A program made the position numbers and the translations under genes. 51,172 nt of DNA, taken from Gammaproteobacteria bacterium 39-13. Its GTDB lineage: Bacteria > Pseudomonadota > Gammaproteobacteria > Berkiellales > Berkiellaceae. Under the pieces are notes generated by a model. The model saw only the letters and a list, made by a program, of their open reading frames with translations, was not told the origin of the DNA and searched no databases. The DNA is taken from contig MKTN01000048.1 in the NCBI GenBank assembly GCA_001898235.1, forward strand, positions 1-51,172. The letters are read 5' to 3'. This document shows, piece after piece, positions 19,873-28,519 of the stretch (position 1 is its first letter; each line of letters begins with the position of its first letter).

Positions 19873-20703
19873 TTATTTGAGCGTGAAGGTGCATTTACTG
19901 ATGTTTTCTTTATCACAAATTGAAATACATTCATCCGTTGGACAAGGTGTCCATCCTTCTTTTCCAGGAACCGGAGCAGAGCCTTTGCTATCTCCTTTAA
20001 CCACCATCCAGACGGCGTCACCTTCGTTACCAATTGCATAGTAACAAGCGATGGATTGGCCGTCGAATAGGATCTTAAAGAGATTATTAACATTTTCACC
20101 GATATTGAGTGGGCGTCTTGTATAATCGACCCACCAAGTAATTTTACCTTCTTTCCATGAACCGGTATTAGCATTTGCTGTCACAGCTTCAGAGGCAGGG
20201 CATTGATAACCACTTTTTTCTTGAGACGGTGCGTTATTTTGGGTAGCAGGCGCTGTAGTTGTGGTAGCAGAGTTTTCATCTTTTGATTGATTTAACAAAT
20301 GAACTGGATGGACATTTTCAGGCTCTGGTGTAATGCCTAATTTAGTTTGAGCGTCTCTTAGATCCTTTTTATTTTTTTCATTGACTTGTTGTAGATCATC
20401 AAATTTGGTTTGAAGCTCTTCTTGTTTTTCTTTGCATTCTTGGTGCTTTTGCAAGATAGTTTCATAGTCCCGATTCACTTGTTTGAGCTCTTCAGAGGTT
20501 GAACTATATTTTTTCTTTAAATCATTGTAATTTTCTTCAGCATGAATAACTTTTTCTTTCTCAAGTGAATATTCCCTGTCTTTTTGCACAATCCTTTTTT
20601 GCGCCTGATAAAAAAGCACATACCCTCCAGCCATGATAACGAATCCGATGATTAAGATAAGCATCACAATATACTTGGGTAAGGGTGTTTTATTTTCAAT
20701 CAT
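19873..20703 (-). CDS. Membrane-anchored coiled-coil protein with Cys-rich C-domain
   Basis: The 276-aa product has a short N-terminus and one membrane helix (residues ~11-31). A long charged coiled coil follows (~33-128; many Glu/Lys/Gln heptads), then a Thr/Ala/Asn-rich linker (~140-166). The compact C-terminal domain (~168-276) carries six cysteines (YQCP, IACYYA, TPCPTDECISICD, SKCTF) and aromatic residues (GSWKEGKITWWVDY). With no upstream signal, the expected topology is N-in with the Cys-rich domain in the periplasm, where disulfides can form. I recognise no named family. It is co-directional with the paralogue pair and may belong to the same unit. Confidence 0.7.
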   Translation of the reverse strand: MIENKTPLPKYIVMLILIIGFVIMAGGYVLFYQAQKRIVQKDREYSLEKEKVIHAEENYNDLKKKYSSTSEELKQVNRDYETILQKHQECKEKQEELQTKFDDLQQVNEKNKKDLRDAQTKLGITPEPENVHPVHLLNQSKDENSATTTTAPATQNNAPSQEKSGYQCPASEAVTANANTGSWKEGKITWWVDYTRRPLNIGENVNNLFKILFDGQSIACYYAIGNEGDAVWMVVKGDSKGSAPVPGKEGWTPCPTDECISICDKENISKCTFTLK

Positions 20704-20786
20704 TATGCTGTTGACCCTATATTTAGCAAAGTAAGCGTGAAAAAACTTATGTTTTCATATTATTCATCGGCACATAAAGGAGAGGC

Positions 20787-22130
20787 TTAATGGCTGCGGG
20801 AAATTTGAGTTGAAATTTTTCGGCTTTTTCTTTGTCTTAATAAAAAGAAGAACATTGGAAATATAACTAGTAGCGCACTTAGCAATGGATAAACATATTG
20901 AATCAATAGAGCGCTTTGAAGATGGATTTGTGACACACTATCTTTCACAATAGGTTGCTCAATCTGTATGAGAGCATCATCATGGTTAAGCCAATTGAGC
21001 AAATTTAATCCTAAAGCGAGATTGCCATAATTTTCAATAGCACCATTACTTAAAAAACGGCTATTACCTATAACAGTGATGCGTTGTTCAGTATTGTTAT
21101 ATTGGCGAATGAGGTTAACGCCTAATAATAAAGGGCCTGCTATTTCATTTTTTTCAGGATCAAAAGAAATGTTTCCGTTTAACGCAGAAGTTTCTGTCCA
21201 GGTGGATTCGTTTGTGATTAACATTGGTTTCGATTGAAAATCAGGATGGTTTATGACATCTAATGCCAAAGCAAAAGGAAAAGCAGTCAGTGTTTTAGGC
21301 GCTTGAAATGGTAGTGTTGGGTAATTTTCAATCAGGGTAATGGCAGGATGTGGTGTTCCCAAACGTTGTCCGTGTGCGTCAATAATGGTGCCAGGATGTG
21401 CAAACACCCCAAGTGTTTGGCTAAGAGAGGCAACAGGCAAAGAAGCAGGATCCATCAACCATAATAAATCTTTCCCTTTGGCAATATAATCGTCGATCAG
21501 AGATTGCTCCTTAGGAAGTAAGGCAGATTTTACGCTATTAATGATCAATACGCTGGTGTTATCTGGGATAAATGGTGTGGTTGTCAAATTGAGTTTCTGA
21601 ATTTTAAATCCTTGATTTTCAAGACTTTGGCGAAATAAGCTGATATCAGTATTTTCGGTACCGTATGGATCAGGTTCACCATGTCCTTGCAGAAAAACAA
21701 CCCATTGATTTGGTTTACGCTGTAATTTGAAAAGCGTCTGAGTGAGATGAGTCTCATTTGGTGAAATCATGTTTAAATCTAAAATTTCTCGACAATTTTG
21801 ATAAGAAATAAGTAGGGCATGTTGCGGCGAATGCGGTTCATTTAAGGTATTTTTTTTCGACGTAAATATAATCAATGGTTGATACTGTTGGTAACGTCGC
21901 ACCAGCAGTTTGACTTGATTAGCCAGCTCAGGATTGTTGCTCGCTAGTTGAATTGTTAAAGGTTGATGAATATTGGCTAACAGGCTTTTGGTTGTTGTAG
22001 AAAGATCTTGAGAATACAAACTCTTAAAAAAAGAGAACTTAATGCTAATACTATATACGAGTATGGCAATCAATAAAAAACCTATGAGGATGGCAATCTC
22101 TTTAAAAAAATACTTTTTTAATATGTTCAT
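20787..22130 (-). CDS. GldG-like auxiliary protein of an ABC exporter
   Basis: The 447-aa product has an N-terminal membrane helix (residues ~12-32), a large extracytoplasmic domain and a second helix (~412-434). It matches the ABC_transp_aux/GldG pattern: TQTLFKLQRKPNQWVVFLQGHGEPDPYG, VLIINSVKSALLPKEQSLIDDYIAKG and LLWLMDPASLPVASLSQTLGV. The ATG overlaps the permease stop by 4 bases (ATGA), so it is translationally coupled. GldAFG systems are known from gliding Bacteroidetes, and homologous sets of unknown role are common elsewhere. No gliding-specific gene is nearby, so an exporter or envelope role is the safer reading. Confidence 0.82.
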   Translation of the reverse strand: MNILKKYFFKEIAILIGFLLIAILVYSISIKFSFFKSLYSQDLSTTTKSLLANIHQPLTIQLASNNPELANQVKLLVRRYQQYQPLIIFTSKKNTLNEPHSPQHALLISYQNCREILDLNMISPNETHLTQTLFKLQRKPNQWVVFLQGHGEPDPYGTENTDISLFRQSLENQGFKIQKLNLTTTPFIPDNTSVLIINSVKSALLPKEQSLIDDYIAKGKDLLWLMDPASLPVASLSQTLGVFAHPGTIIDAHGQRLGTPHPAITLIENYPTLPFQAPKTLTAFPFALALDVINHPDFQSKPMLITNESTWTETSALNGNISFDPEKNEIAGPLLLGVNLIRQYNNTEQRITVIGNSRFLSNGAIENYGNLALGLNLLNWLNHDDALIQIEQPIVKDSVSQIHLQSALLIQYVYPLLSALLVIFPMFFFLLRQRKSRKISTQISRSH

Positions 22131-22888
22131 GGTGCCACGTGCATCATTTTGTTAGCAATTATTCGTTGAGTTGCCAATAACCAAAATGTGGTAAATAGTA
22201 AATAAAACAGAATGTCTGAGCTATAAAGGAAACCATTAAAAGCATAATAGAGATGGTTTAATAAAGAAAAGGTTGCTGCAAGATTTTCCCATTGTTTTGG
22301 AAATGGATTTAGCCATTCCAAAAGTAACCAAGTGATATTACTTATAAAAGTGAGCCCAACAGCCAAAACAGGCTGGGGAATGATGCTTGAAATAAATAAG
22401 CCAAAACTAATCAGACTGCTTACCATGAGGCCTATTCCTACTAGCGCCAAGCTTATAGCCTTCCATTCTAGTGCCGTTTCTAAATTCAAACTTGCAATCA
22501 TGATTGCCATAAAACATAAAATCAATATAAATAGAAAAAGAAGACTCAAAAATTTGCCAACCACAATTTCCTTTGCATTCCATGAGCTTGTTGCCCAAAG
22601 ATAAAAGGTTTTGTGACGGTATTCATAGCTAAAGGCCATTGTCGTAAATAGTGGGATGATGATGCTGAAGATAACAAGCGTCCAGCTGCAAAAGGGTCTG
22701 ATGACACCAACAAATAAACTTGTGTTGGTATTACGTGCTGAAAGTGCTTGTTGCATTAATTGCAGATAATCGACGCATAACCTATAAAAAAGCAATGATA
22801 ATAATCCAATGCAAAGTGCCATCAATGCCCATGTCATGGGATGGCGTGATAATTTATATCCTTCCATACGCACAACAGAGAAGCTCAT
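22127..22888 (-). CDS. ABC-2-type permease (GldF-like)
   Basis: Integral membrane subunit with six hydrophobic segments and a conserved N-terminal VVRMEGYKLSRHPMTWAL block typical of ABC-2/NatB/GldF permeases. The frame is open further upstream to 22942. The ATG at 22888 overlaps the ATPase stop codon (ATGA) and has AGGAAG at good spacing, so the 253-aa product is preferred. ATPase, permease and GldG-like protein are chained by 4-base overlaps, which points to a stoichiometric complex. The transported substrate is unknown. Confidence 0.85.
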   Translation of the reverse strand: MSFSVVRMEGYKLSRHPMTWALMALCIGLLSLLFYRLCVDYLQLMQQALSARNTNTSLFVGVIRPFCSWTLVIFSIIIPLFTTMAFSYEYRHKTFYLWATSSWNAKEIVVGKFLSLLFLFILILCFMAIMIASLNLETALEWKAISLALVGIGLMVSSLISFGLFISSIIPQPVLAVGLTFISNITWLLLEWLNPFPKQWENLAATFSLLNHLYYAFNGFLYSSDILFYLLFTTFWLLATQRIIANKMMHVAP

Positions 22889-23616
22889 GTGCATACTTCC
22901 TCTAAGGTAGGGGTGACTTTCGATGATGGACTTGCTTGCCAACGTATTTGTGCGGCACTTTCAGGTTTTGGTAGAAGATGGAGCTGCCCTTGAGAAAGTT
23001 GATATATGTGGTTGCAGATCCTAGAGACTTCTTGTAAATGATGGCTGGAAAAAATAATCATTCTATTCATGCTTTGCCATTGCTGGAAAAGTTCCCACAA
23101 TTGCTGGCGTTGGAAAGGATCTAATTCAGCACAAGGTTCGTCTAGGATGACAATGCGAGGTTGATGGATCAACTGAGAGGCTATCATGGTTCGCTTTTTT
23201 AACCCATCTGATAACTTTCCAAAGAGGATCTGCTGGAATTCAAAAAGATTGCATTGCTGAAGTATTGTCGGTAAAAGACTTTTGAACACCTTTTGATTTA
23301 TTTTTCTAAGACGAGCACAGAGTATAATGTTTTCTATCACTGTAAGATGAGGATAAAGAAAGGGAGTCGCGGGGACATACCCGATATTCTCTTTTAATTG
23401 AGGTGCCTGGTAGAGATCTTGTTCATGGATAATTAGTTTCCCTTCAGATGGCTGACATATCCCTGCCAAGATCCGCAATAAAGTAGATTTTCCGCAGCCG
23501 TTTGCACCAACAATAGCGGTGATCCCTGCCGTAAAGTTGGCATTGAGGCGGTGAAAAAGGGATTGTGGCCCTATTTTGTAATCAATATCAATAAGATGCA
23601 CGCTATCCTTGCTCAC
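22885..23616 (-). CDS. ABC transporter ATP-binding protein (GldA-like)
   Basis: Nucleotide-binding subunit (243 aa) with Walker A GANGCGKST (residues 37-45), a Q-loop region, Walker B RIVILDEP and a switch histidine (IIFSSHH). The signature is LSDGLKKR in place of LSGGQ, a diverged form seen in this exporter class. The annotated start is a GTG. A second in-frame GTG at 23601, with AAGGA just ahead of it, would give a product starting at HLIDID. It is the first gene of the coupled three-gene exporter operon. Confidence 0.9.
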   Translation of the reverse strand: MSKDSVHLIDIDYKIGPQSLFHRLNANFTAGITAIVGANGCGKSTLLRILAGICQPSEGKLIIHEQDLYQAPQLKENIGYVPATPFLYPHLTVIENIILCARLRKINQKVFKSLLPTILQQCNLFEFQQILFGKLSDGLKKRTMIASQLIHQPRIVILDEPCAELDPFQRQQLWELFQQWQSMNRMIIFSSHHLQEVSRICNHIYQLSQGQLHLLPKPESAAQIRWQASPSSKVTPTLEEVCT

Positions 23617-23637
23617 ATCGAGTTACGAACTATTTAT

Positions 23638-23666
23638 TGTATACTTCTAGTGCATAAATTAGGCAA
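23638..23666 (-). promoter_or_regulatory. Candidate promoter for the ABC exporter operon
   Basis: On the minus strand TTGCCT (23666-23661) and TATACA (23643-23638) are separated by 17 bp, ending about 20 bases before the GTG start of the ATPase gene. The match is moderate (4 of 6 at each box). Confidence 0.4.
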
Positions 23667-23673
23667 GAAGCGT

Positions 23674-23679
23674 TATAAT
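23674..23679 (+). promoter_or_regulatory. Candidate -10 box for the desaturase gene
   Basis: A perfect TATAAT lies 77 bases before the desaturase ATG. The region 17 bp upstream (TGCATA) is a poor -35, so activation by a regulator is possible. It overlaps the divergent exporter promoter. Confidence 0.35.
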
Positions 23680-23755
23680 GTAAGTCTTCGATATAACACA
23701 CATTTTTAGGTGTAGTTGTATCGCGTGGTAAACTAACTAAGGAGGCCACAATATT

Positions 23756-24928
23756 ATGTTTTATGGCTTGTGCGATTTGTCGTGGTGGGGTTATCTCCTT
23801 GTACTGCTGGCATTCACTCAGATTACAATTGCTGCAGTGACCATTTATTTACATCGGCACCAAGCGCATCGAGCGTTGACGCTGCATCCTGTTATTAGTC
23901 ATTTTTTTCGTCTTTGGTTATGGTTAACTACGGGGATGGTGACAAAAGAATGGGCTGCCATTCACCGTAAGCATCATGCGAAATGTGAAACGCCCGAAGA
24001 TCCTCATAGCCCGCAAATTTTTGGTTTATCCAAGGTGATGTGGCAAGGGGCGGAGTTGTACCGAAAAGAGGCAAAGAACAAAGAAACCCTTGAACGATAT
24101 GGCCAAGGGACACCAGATGATTGGATGGAGAAAAATGTGTATTCCCGTAGTAAGTGGGGTATTTCTCTCATGCTAGCCATCGATTTAATATTATTCGGTA
24201 TTCCAGGTCTTAGCATTTGGGCACTCCAAATGGCATGGATCCCTTTTTGGGCGGCAGGTATCGTCAATGGCGTGGGGCACTTCTGGGGATATCGTAACTT
24301 TGAATGTCCGGATCAAGCTCGAAACTTATGTCCCCTTGGGATAATTATTGGTGGCGAAGAGCTACACAATAATCATCATACCTACCCTACTTCGGCCAAA
24401 TTGTCCGTAAAGTGGTGGGAGTTTGATATAGGGTGGTTTTACATTCGTTTATTTGAGATCTTTGGTTTGGCAAAAGCGAAACGCAGACCGCCAGAACCTA
24501 ATCTTGTTCCAGGAAAGACCCAGATTGATATGGAAACATTGAAAGCGGTAATTTTAAATCGTTTCCAAGTCATGTCTCGTTTTTCTAAAGAAGTATTATT
24601 GCCTGTTTTCAAGCAAGAAAAAGAAAAAGATCAAGGGCAAGATGCAACAATGTGGGATCGAATCAAAGGTTTGTTGATCCGCGAAACGTCCTTGTTAGAT
24701 GCTTCTGCTAAGCAAAAATTGGCAGGCTTTTTAGCCAATCACCAGACAATTCAGCAAGTTTACCAATTTAAAGAACAACTGCAGAACCTATGGGCGCAGA
24801 CTTCTTTAAAGGAAAATGATTTGTTAGAAGCGCTACAAAAATGGTGCCAGGAAGCTGAATCAACAGGGATAGCAAGCATGAAAGAGTTTGCGGCTTATCT
24901 GCGAAGCTTCACCTTGAAGCACGCTTAG
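23756..24928 (+). CDS. Membrane fatty-acid desaturase with C-terminal extension
   Basis: Acyl-chain delta-9-type desaturase of the di-iron membrane family. The three histidine boxes are HRHQAH (residues 33-38), HRKHH (70-74) and HNNHH (about 202-206). Four hydrophobic segments surround them and GTPDDWMEKNVYSR lies between. The desaturase core ends near residue 245. The remaining ~145 residues are charged and helical (KEKEKDQGQDATMW …), longer than in many acyl-CoA desaturases. Ribosome site GGAGG lies 9 bases before the ATG. It is divergent from the ABC exporter. Electron donor and exact acyl substrate cannot be told. The enzyme would alter membrane fluidity. Confidence 0.92.
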   Translation: MFYGLCDLSWWGYLLVLLAFTQITIAAVTIYLHRHQAHRALTLHPVISHFFRLWLWLTTGMVTKEWAAIHRKHHAKCETPEDPHSPQIFGLSKVMWQGAELYRKEAKNKETLERYGQGTPDDWMEKNVYSRSKWGISLMLAIDLILFGIPGLSIWALQMAWIPFWAAGIVNGVGHFWGYRNFECPDQARNLCPLGIIIGGEELHNNHHTYPTSAKLSVKWWEFDIGWFYIRLFEIFGLAKAKRRPPEPNLVPGKTQIDMETLKAVILNRFQVMSRFSKEVLLPVFKQEKEKDQGQDATMWDRIKGLLIRETSLLDASAKQKLAGFLANHQTIQQVYQFKEQLQNLWAQTSLKENDLLEALQKWCQEAESTGIASMKEFAAYLRSFTLKHA

Positions 24929-24951
24929 CTTTCTAATCTAAGTGCTTTTTT

Positions 24952-25025
24952 GTCATTGCGAGAAGCCAAAGGCGACAGAGCAATCCATAAAGGATGGATT
25001 GCTTCGTTTTTCGGCTCGCAATGAC
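24952..25025. repeat. Palindromic repeat element (GTCATTGCGAG family)
   Basis: A 74-bp imperfect palindrome. Outer arms GTCATTGCGAG and CTCGCAATGAC are perfect, and inner arms AGCAATCCAT (24979-24988) and ATGGATTGCT (24994-25003) are perfect. This resembles the dispersed 'CATTGCGAG … GAAGCAATCC' palindromes of many bacteria. It lies just after the desaturase stop. Confidence 0.85.
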
Positions 25026-25057
25026 ATCCCTGCGATTATTAATTACCTTCCAGAAAC

Positions 25058-25084
25058 AAAAAACCCCGCATTGCGGGGTTTTTC
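25058..25084. terminator. Bidirectional terminator between desaturase and rpmG
   Basis: AAAACCCCGCA and TGCGGGGTTTT form a GC-rich stem with A and T runs on opposite sides, so it can end transcription of both converging units (desaturase and rpmBG). Confidence 0.9.
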
Positions 25085-25098
25085 TGTGCTAACTTACT

Positions 25099-25257
25099 TC
25101 ACTTCATTTTTTCTTCGTTAAATTCCACGTGCTTACGTACCACGGGATCGTAACGTTTCAATGAAAGTTTTTCTTTATTTCGCTTGTTCTTGGTTGTGGT
25201 ATAGAAAAAGCGAGATGCACTTGAGCGCATAATAACTTTAATACTATCAGCTGCCAT
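25099..25257 (-). CDS. rpmG: 50S ribosomal protein L33
   Basis: Component of the large ribosomal subunit. The 52-aa translation begins [19 protein letters not shown] and contains the family core [19 protein letters not shown]. It ends in [13 protein letters not shown], a close match to other L33 proteins. It has no zinc-binding cysteines, so it is the C-minus type. It lies 14 bases after rpmB, the usual rpmB-rpmG pair. Confidence 0.95.
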   Translation of the reverse strand: MAADSIKVIMRSSASRFFYTTTKNKRNKEKLSLKRYDPVVRKHVEFNEEKMK

Positions 25258-25271
25258 GATGCATTTGTCTC

Positions 25272-25508
25272 CTAAACTCGTTCACCGCGGCAACGGAGTT
25301 CGGCAAGAACGCTTTCGATGCCACGCTTATCAATAGTTCGAATGCCTCGATTGGAAACGAGTAAGCGGACAAAACGATTTTCTCCGGCAACCCAGAATCT
25401 TTTCCAATGGACGTTTACTTGGAAAGTACGCTTTATTTTTTTGTTACAGTGCGCAACATGGTTGCCACGAGCCGTACCTTTTCCCGTGATCATACACACT
25501 CTTGACAT
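25272..25508 (-). CDS. rpmB: 50S ribosomal protein L28
   Basis: Large-subunit ribosomal protein, 78 aa. It begins [20 protein letters not shown] and contains [20 protein letters not shown] and [16 protein letters not shown]. The frame opens seven codons earlier, but the ATG at 25508 gives the family N-terminus and is preceded by GGGGAC at suitable spacing. It is first of the rpmB-rpmG operon. The 190 bases upstream hold no gene and should carry its promoter, which I could not pick out with confidence. Confidence 0.96.
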   Translation of the reverse strand: MSRVCMITGKGTARGNHVAHCNKKIKRTFQVNVHWKRFWVAGENRFVRLLVSNRGIRTIDKRGIESVLAELRCRGERV

Positions 25509-25702
25509 GACTAAGTCCCCATTCATCATCCGGATTTCAGCCAGACTTTATATCAAATAATATGCCCTAGAGCAAACAGCTAATAAGGCTTAAGGGCAAA
25601 CTGCGCTCATAATTTAGGCAAAAATGATTTTTTTGGGTCAGTTTGATAATTATTTATGTGAGTTTACTACTAGGATTTTAAAGTGGTTTCTAAATTGAAA
25701 AC

Positions 25703-26305
25703 TTAAGCCAATCTAGGGATAGAGATTTTTTGGATGTCATGGATGGATGTTCTTGCTTCCCAGATTTCAGCTAAGGTTTCTACCTGGCCATGAAAAACCC
25801 CCGGAATTTCCTTCAGGCTCGCTAAACGGTTCGGGATTGACCAATCTTCTAGTAAGGGGACAGCTGCAATCACCTCAGCTGGAATACCTGCGATAAGCTG
25901 CCTAGAAGGGCAGGGCAAAAATGGAAAATTCTCTTCAGCTCCGATAAGTATAAAGCCGTTGAAATCGGCACGAAATTTTTTTAAGTAAAAAAGACAGGCA
26001 CTTAAGCCTTCGGGTTCAACAATGACTAAGGTAAATTGTTGTTTTTGTGGCAAAGGGAGGGGAAAGCCTTGTAATTCAGAAATAGCCAGCTGTTGAGCTG
26101 GCTGAATAAGATCTCTTAGAGAAGGAGAGAGCAGTAATTCTATTTCTTCCTTGTTTTGACTCATCAGGTAGCAGGGAGCATTTCCCTCAAGTGTTACATA
26201 ATTCCCCGCAAGTGCATCAGCTGCAAAGGGAACGCTTAACTTAAGCCGTAAATAACGGTTAGCAAGCTCTTCTTTGTCAGTAATGTGAAAGACATTACGC
26301 TTCAT
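25703..26305 (-). CDS. Ferredoxin-reductase-like protein of the pyrimidine operon
   Basis: The 200-aa product overlaps the end of the pyrC-like gene by 11 bases and is last in the operon. The N-terminal half ([23 protein letters not shown] … NYVTLEG) looks like the FAD-binding barrel of ferredoxin-NADP reductase or PyrK proteins. The C-terminal half (FTLVIVEPEGLSACLFYLKK … FILIGAE) resembles the nucleotide-binding half. The usual RxYS flavin motif and the C-terminal four-cysteine 2Fe-2S site of PyrK are not visible. Assignment is tentative. It may be a degenerate electron-transfer module of dihydroorotate dehydrogenase, or an unrelated protein with a similar fold. Confidence 0.5.
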   Translation of the reverse strand: MKRNVFHITDKEELANRYLRLKLSVPFAADALAGNYVTLEGNAPCYLMSQNKEEIELLLSPSLRDLIQPAQQLAISELQGFPLPLPQKQQFTLVIVEPEGLSACLFYLKKFRADFNGFILIGAEENFPFLPCPSRQLIAGIPAEVIAAVPLLEDWSIPNRLASLKEIPGVFHGQVETLAEIWEARTSIHDIQKISIPRLA

Positions 26306-27563
26306 GTACGAGAAGTCCTTTGCAGAGTGTATGTGTCACTTGACCTGGAATTTCCCAGTGTTTAAACGGGGTATTTTTTCCTTTGCTCAGTAATGAACTA
26401 TCATTGATCACCCAATATCGGGAAGGATCAATAATGCTAATATCAGCTGCGGCACCAACAGAGAGTGTACCTGCAGGGAGGTTAAATAATTGTGCAGGTC
26501 GATGCGTCAACGCATCCACTAGCCTGTTTAAGGGCAGTTTATTTTGATGTACAAGATGGATACCAAGGGCTAAGAAAGTATCAATCGTTGAAATGCCAGG
26601 AACGGTATCGCCAAAAGGGGCAAGTTTAGCCACGGTATCAAGCGGACGATGATCTGAGCAGATAGCATCTAGTGTTCCATTCACAACGCCCTGAAGCAAA
26701 CCTTCACAATCTTGGATGCTGCGTAAAGGAGGATAGAGATGGCAATTTGCATCAAAAGATTTCACATCCATTTCAGTTAAATGCAGCATATGCATTGCGG
26801 TATCGGCACTGACTTTTAAACCGCGTGCTTTGGCTTCTTGAATTTGTTGTACCCCACGAAGGGTAGAAAGATTAGTGAAATGTGCTCGAACGTTGCATTG
26901 TTCTATTAACAACAAATGTTGTGCAATCGCAATGGTTTCAGCAACCTCCGGAATACCAGGTAAGCCTAACAGTGTTGCAACAAATCCTTCATGCGCCACG
27001 CCCTTTTTGCTAAGCCAGTAATCTTGAGGCTGGATCACGACTAATAGATCGAAACTGGCAGCATAGTCATAGCAATGTTTAAGAATTTGCAAATCAACAA
27101 TAGGATGTTGGGCATTACTAAAAGCGACACAACCTGCCTGAGAAAGGGCCGTGAGATCCGCAATGGCAGTACCTGCAAGTTGTGCAGTAAGGGCCCCAAT
27201 GGGATAGATAGAAGGTAGAGCATGATCTGATTGCTGTTTGAGGCGCAGTGCATTCGCCGTATTATCTATGATGGGATCGCCATCGGGTGGGATGCAAAGG
27301 GAGGTGATCCCACGCTTTATTGCTGCGAGCGCTTCATCGTGTAAGGTCGTCCCATGAGGATGTTGCACTTGAGGTCTGCAGCAAATATCAACTAATCCAG
27401 GGATAACCCATTTATGTTCGGCATCAATGATTTTTTCAGGATGAAAATCAGCAGGAAGCTCACCTACGTGGGTGATTTTGCCGTTTTCTACAGCAAGATC
27501 AGCAATTTTATCGAGATGATTTGCAGGATCAATGACGCGCCCTTTTTTTATTGCTATTTTCAT
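26295..27563 (-). CDS. pyrC': Non-catalytic dihydroorotase homologue (PyrC')
   Basis: Dihydroorotase-family protein (422 aa) coupled to pyrB by a 4-base overlap. In active type-I enzymes the metal motif after PGLVD is HxH with LR following. Here it reads [13 protein letters not shown], so both histidines are gone. The later NPPLR-type segment survives as YPPLRS, and the catalytic TDHAPH-type motif is CSDHRPL. This pattern matches the inactive PyrC' of Pseudomonas, which is needed to assemble active aspartate transcarbamoylase. It probably acts as a scaffold for PyrB. A separate active PyrC is expected elsewhere in the genome. Confidence 0.9.
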   Translation of the reverse strand: MKIAIKKGRVIDPANHLDKIADLAVENGKITHVGELPADFHPEKIIDAEHKWVIPGLVDICCRPQVQHPHGTTLHDEALAAIKRGITSLCIPPDGDPIIDNTANALRLKQQSDHALPSIYPIGALTAQLAGTAIADLTALSQAGCVAFSNAQHPIVDLQILKHCYDYAASFDLLVVIQPQDYWLSKKGVAHEGFVATLLGLPGIPEVAETIAIAQHLLLIEQCNVRAHFTNLSTLRGVQQIQEAKARGLKVSADTAMHMLHLTEMDVKSFDANCHLYPPLRSIQDCEGLLQGVVNGTLDAICSDHRPLDTVAKLAPFGDTVPGISTIDTFLALGIHLVHQNKLPLNRLVDALTHRPAQLFNLPAGTLSVGAAADISIIDPSRYWVINDSSLLSKGKNTPFKHWEIPGQVTHTLCKGLLVHEA

Positions 27564-28519
27564 AGGGAACCTTTATTTGCGTTATTCATTAACAAAGACA
27601 TCACCGCCATACGTACGGCAATCCCGTTTGTGACTTGATCTAAAATCACAGCATTGGGGCTATCAGCGATTTCGGATTGGATTTCGACACCGCGGTTGAT
27701 TGGGCCTGGATGTATGATTAATGCATTTGGGTTAGCTAGACTTAACGTCTCGGTCGTTAAACCATATTGACGGTAATAGGCATTTCCTTGCGGTAGCAAA
27801 CCTTTTTGCATTCGTTCTGTTTGCAAGCGTAACATCATAATGACATCGACACCTTTTAAACCTTGGTGTAGATCATGAAATACGTGTACCCCTAATTTTT
27901 CTACTTGTGCAGGTAGTAAGGTTTTGGGGCCAATAACACGAATTTCCCCTGCTCTGAGAATATGAAGTGCGTGAATTTGTGAGCGCGCAACACGAGAATG
28001 CAAAATATCTCCGACAATCGCAACGCTTAATTTTTGAAAATCCTGGCGGTGCTTGCGAATAGTAAACATATCAAGTAGTGCTTGTGTTGGATGTGCATGG
28101 CAACCGTCGCCTGCATTAATAATGGCAACTTTGGGATCTATCTGTTCTGCAATAAAATGGCATGCGCCACTGGTATGATGACGGATCACAAATAATTGAC
28201 ACTGCATGGCTTGCAAATTACGCACAGTATCGCGTAAAGACTCTCCCTTAGAGGTAGAAGAATGAGAGATGTCTAGATTAAGTACGCTCGCGCCTAATTT
28301 TTTGGCGGCTAATTCAAAAGTAGAGCGTGTTCGTGTGCTGGGTTCAAAAAAAAGGTTGGCGACGGTCTTATTTTGTAAGTGATTGGTTTGAATAATTTCG
28401 CCGGAATCAGGTGTAAAAAAACCTTCAGCTTTATCTAAAATCTCAATAATATGTTCTTTTTTTAAGCCTTCGATGGTCAATAAATTTTTGAGTTTGCCAT
28501 CTTTACTTAACTGATGCAT
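27560..28519 (-). CDS. pyrB: Aspartate carbamoyltransferase catalytic subunit
   Basis: Condenses carbamoyl phosphate with aspartate, the committed step of pyrimidine synthesis. Visible motifs are [20 protein letters not shown] (carbamoyl-phosphate binding), [15 protein letters not shown], and [12 protein letters not shown] with [10 protein letters not shown] for aspartate. Length 319 aa. The start overlaps the ruvX stop by one base and the end overlaps the pyrC' start. There is no pyrI regulatory gene. The dodecameric PyrB-PyrC' type of enzyme is inferred. Confidence 0.97.
   Translation of the reverse strand: MHQLSKDGKLKNLLTIEGLKKEHIIEILDKAEGFFTPDSGEIIQTNHLQNKTVANLFFEPSTRTRSTFELAAKKLGASVLNLDISHSSTSKGESLRDTVRNLQAMQCQLFVIRHHTSGACHFIAEQIDPKVAIINAGDGCHAHPTQALLDMFTIRKHRQDFQKLSVAIVGDILHSRVARSQIHALHILRAGEIRVIGPKTLLPAQVEKLGVHVFHDLHQGLKGVDVIMMLRLQTERMQKGLLPQGNAYYRQYGLTTETLSLANPNALIIHPGPINRGVEIQSEIADSPNAVILDQVTNGIAVRMAVMSLLMNNANKGSL

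Noticed and set aside
19860-20174. 104-codon minus-strand frame overlapping the Cys-rich protein gene
   Set aside because: Different frame from the longer, better-composed gene with membrane helix and coiled coil.
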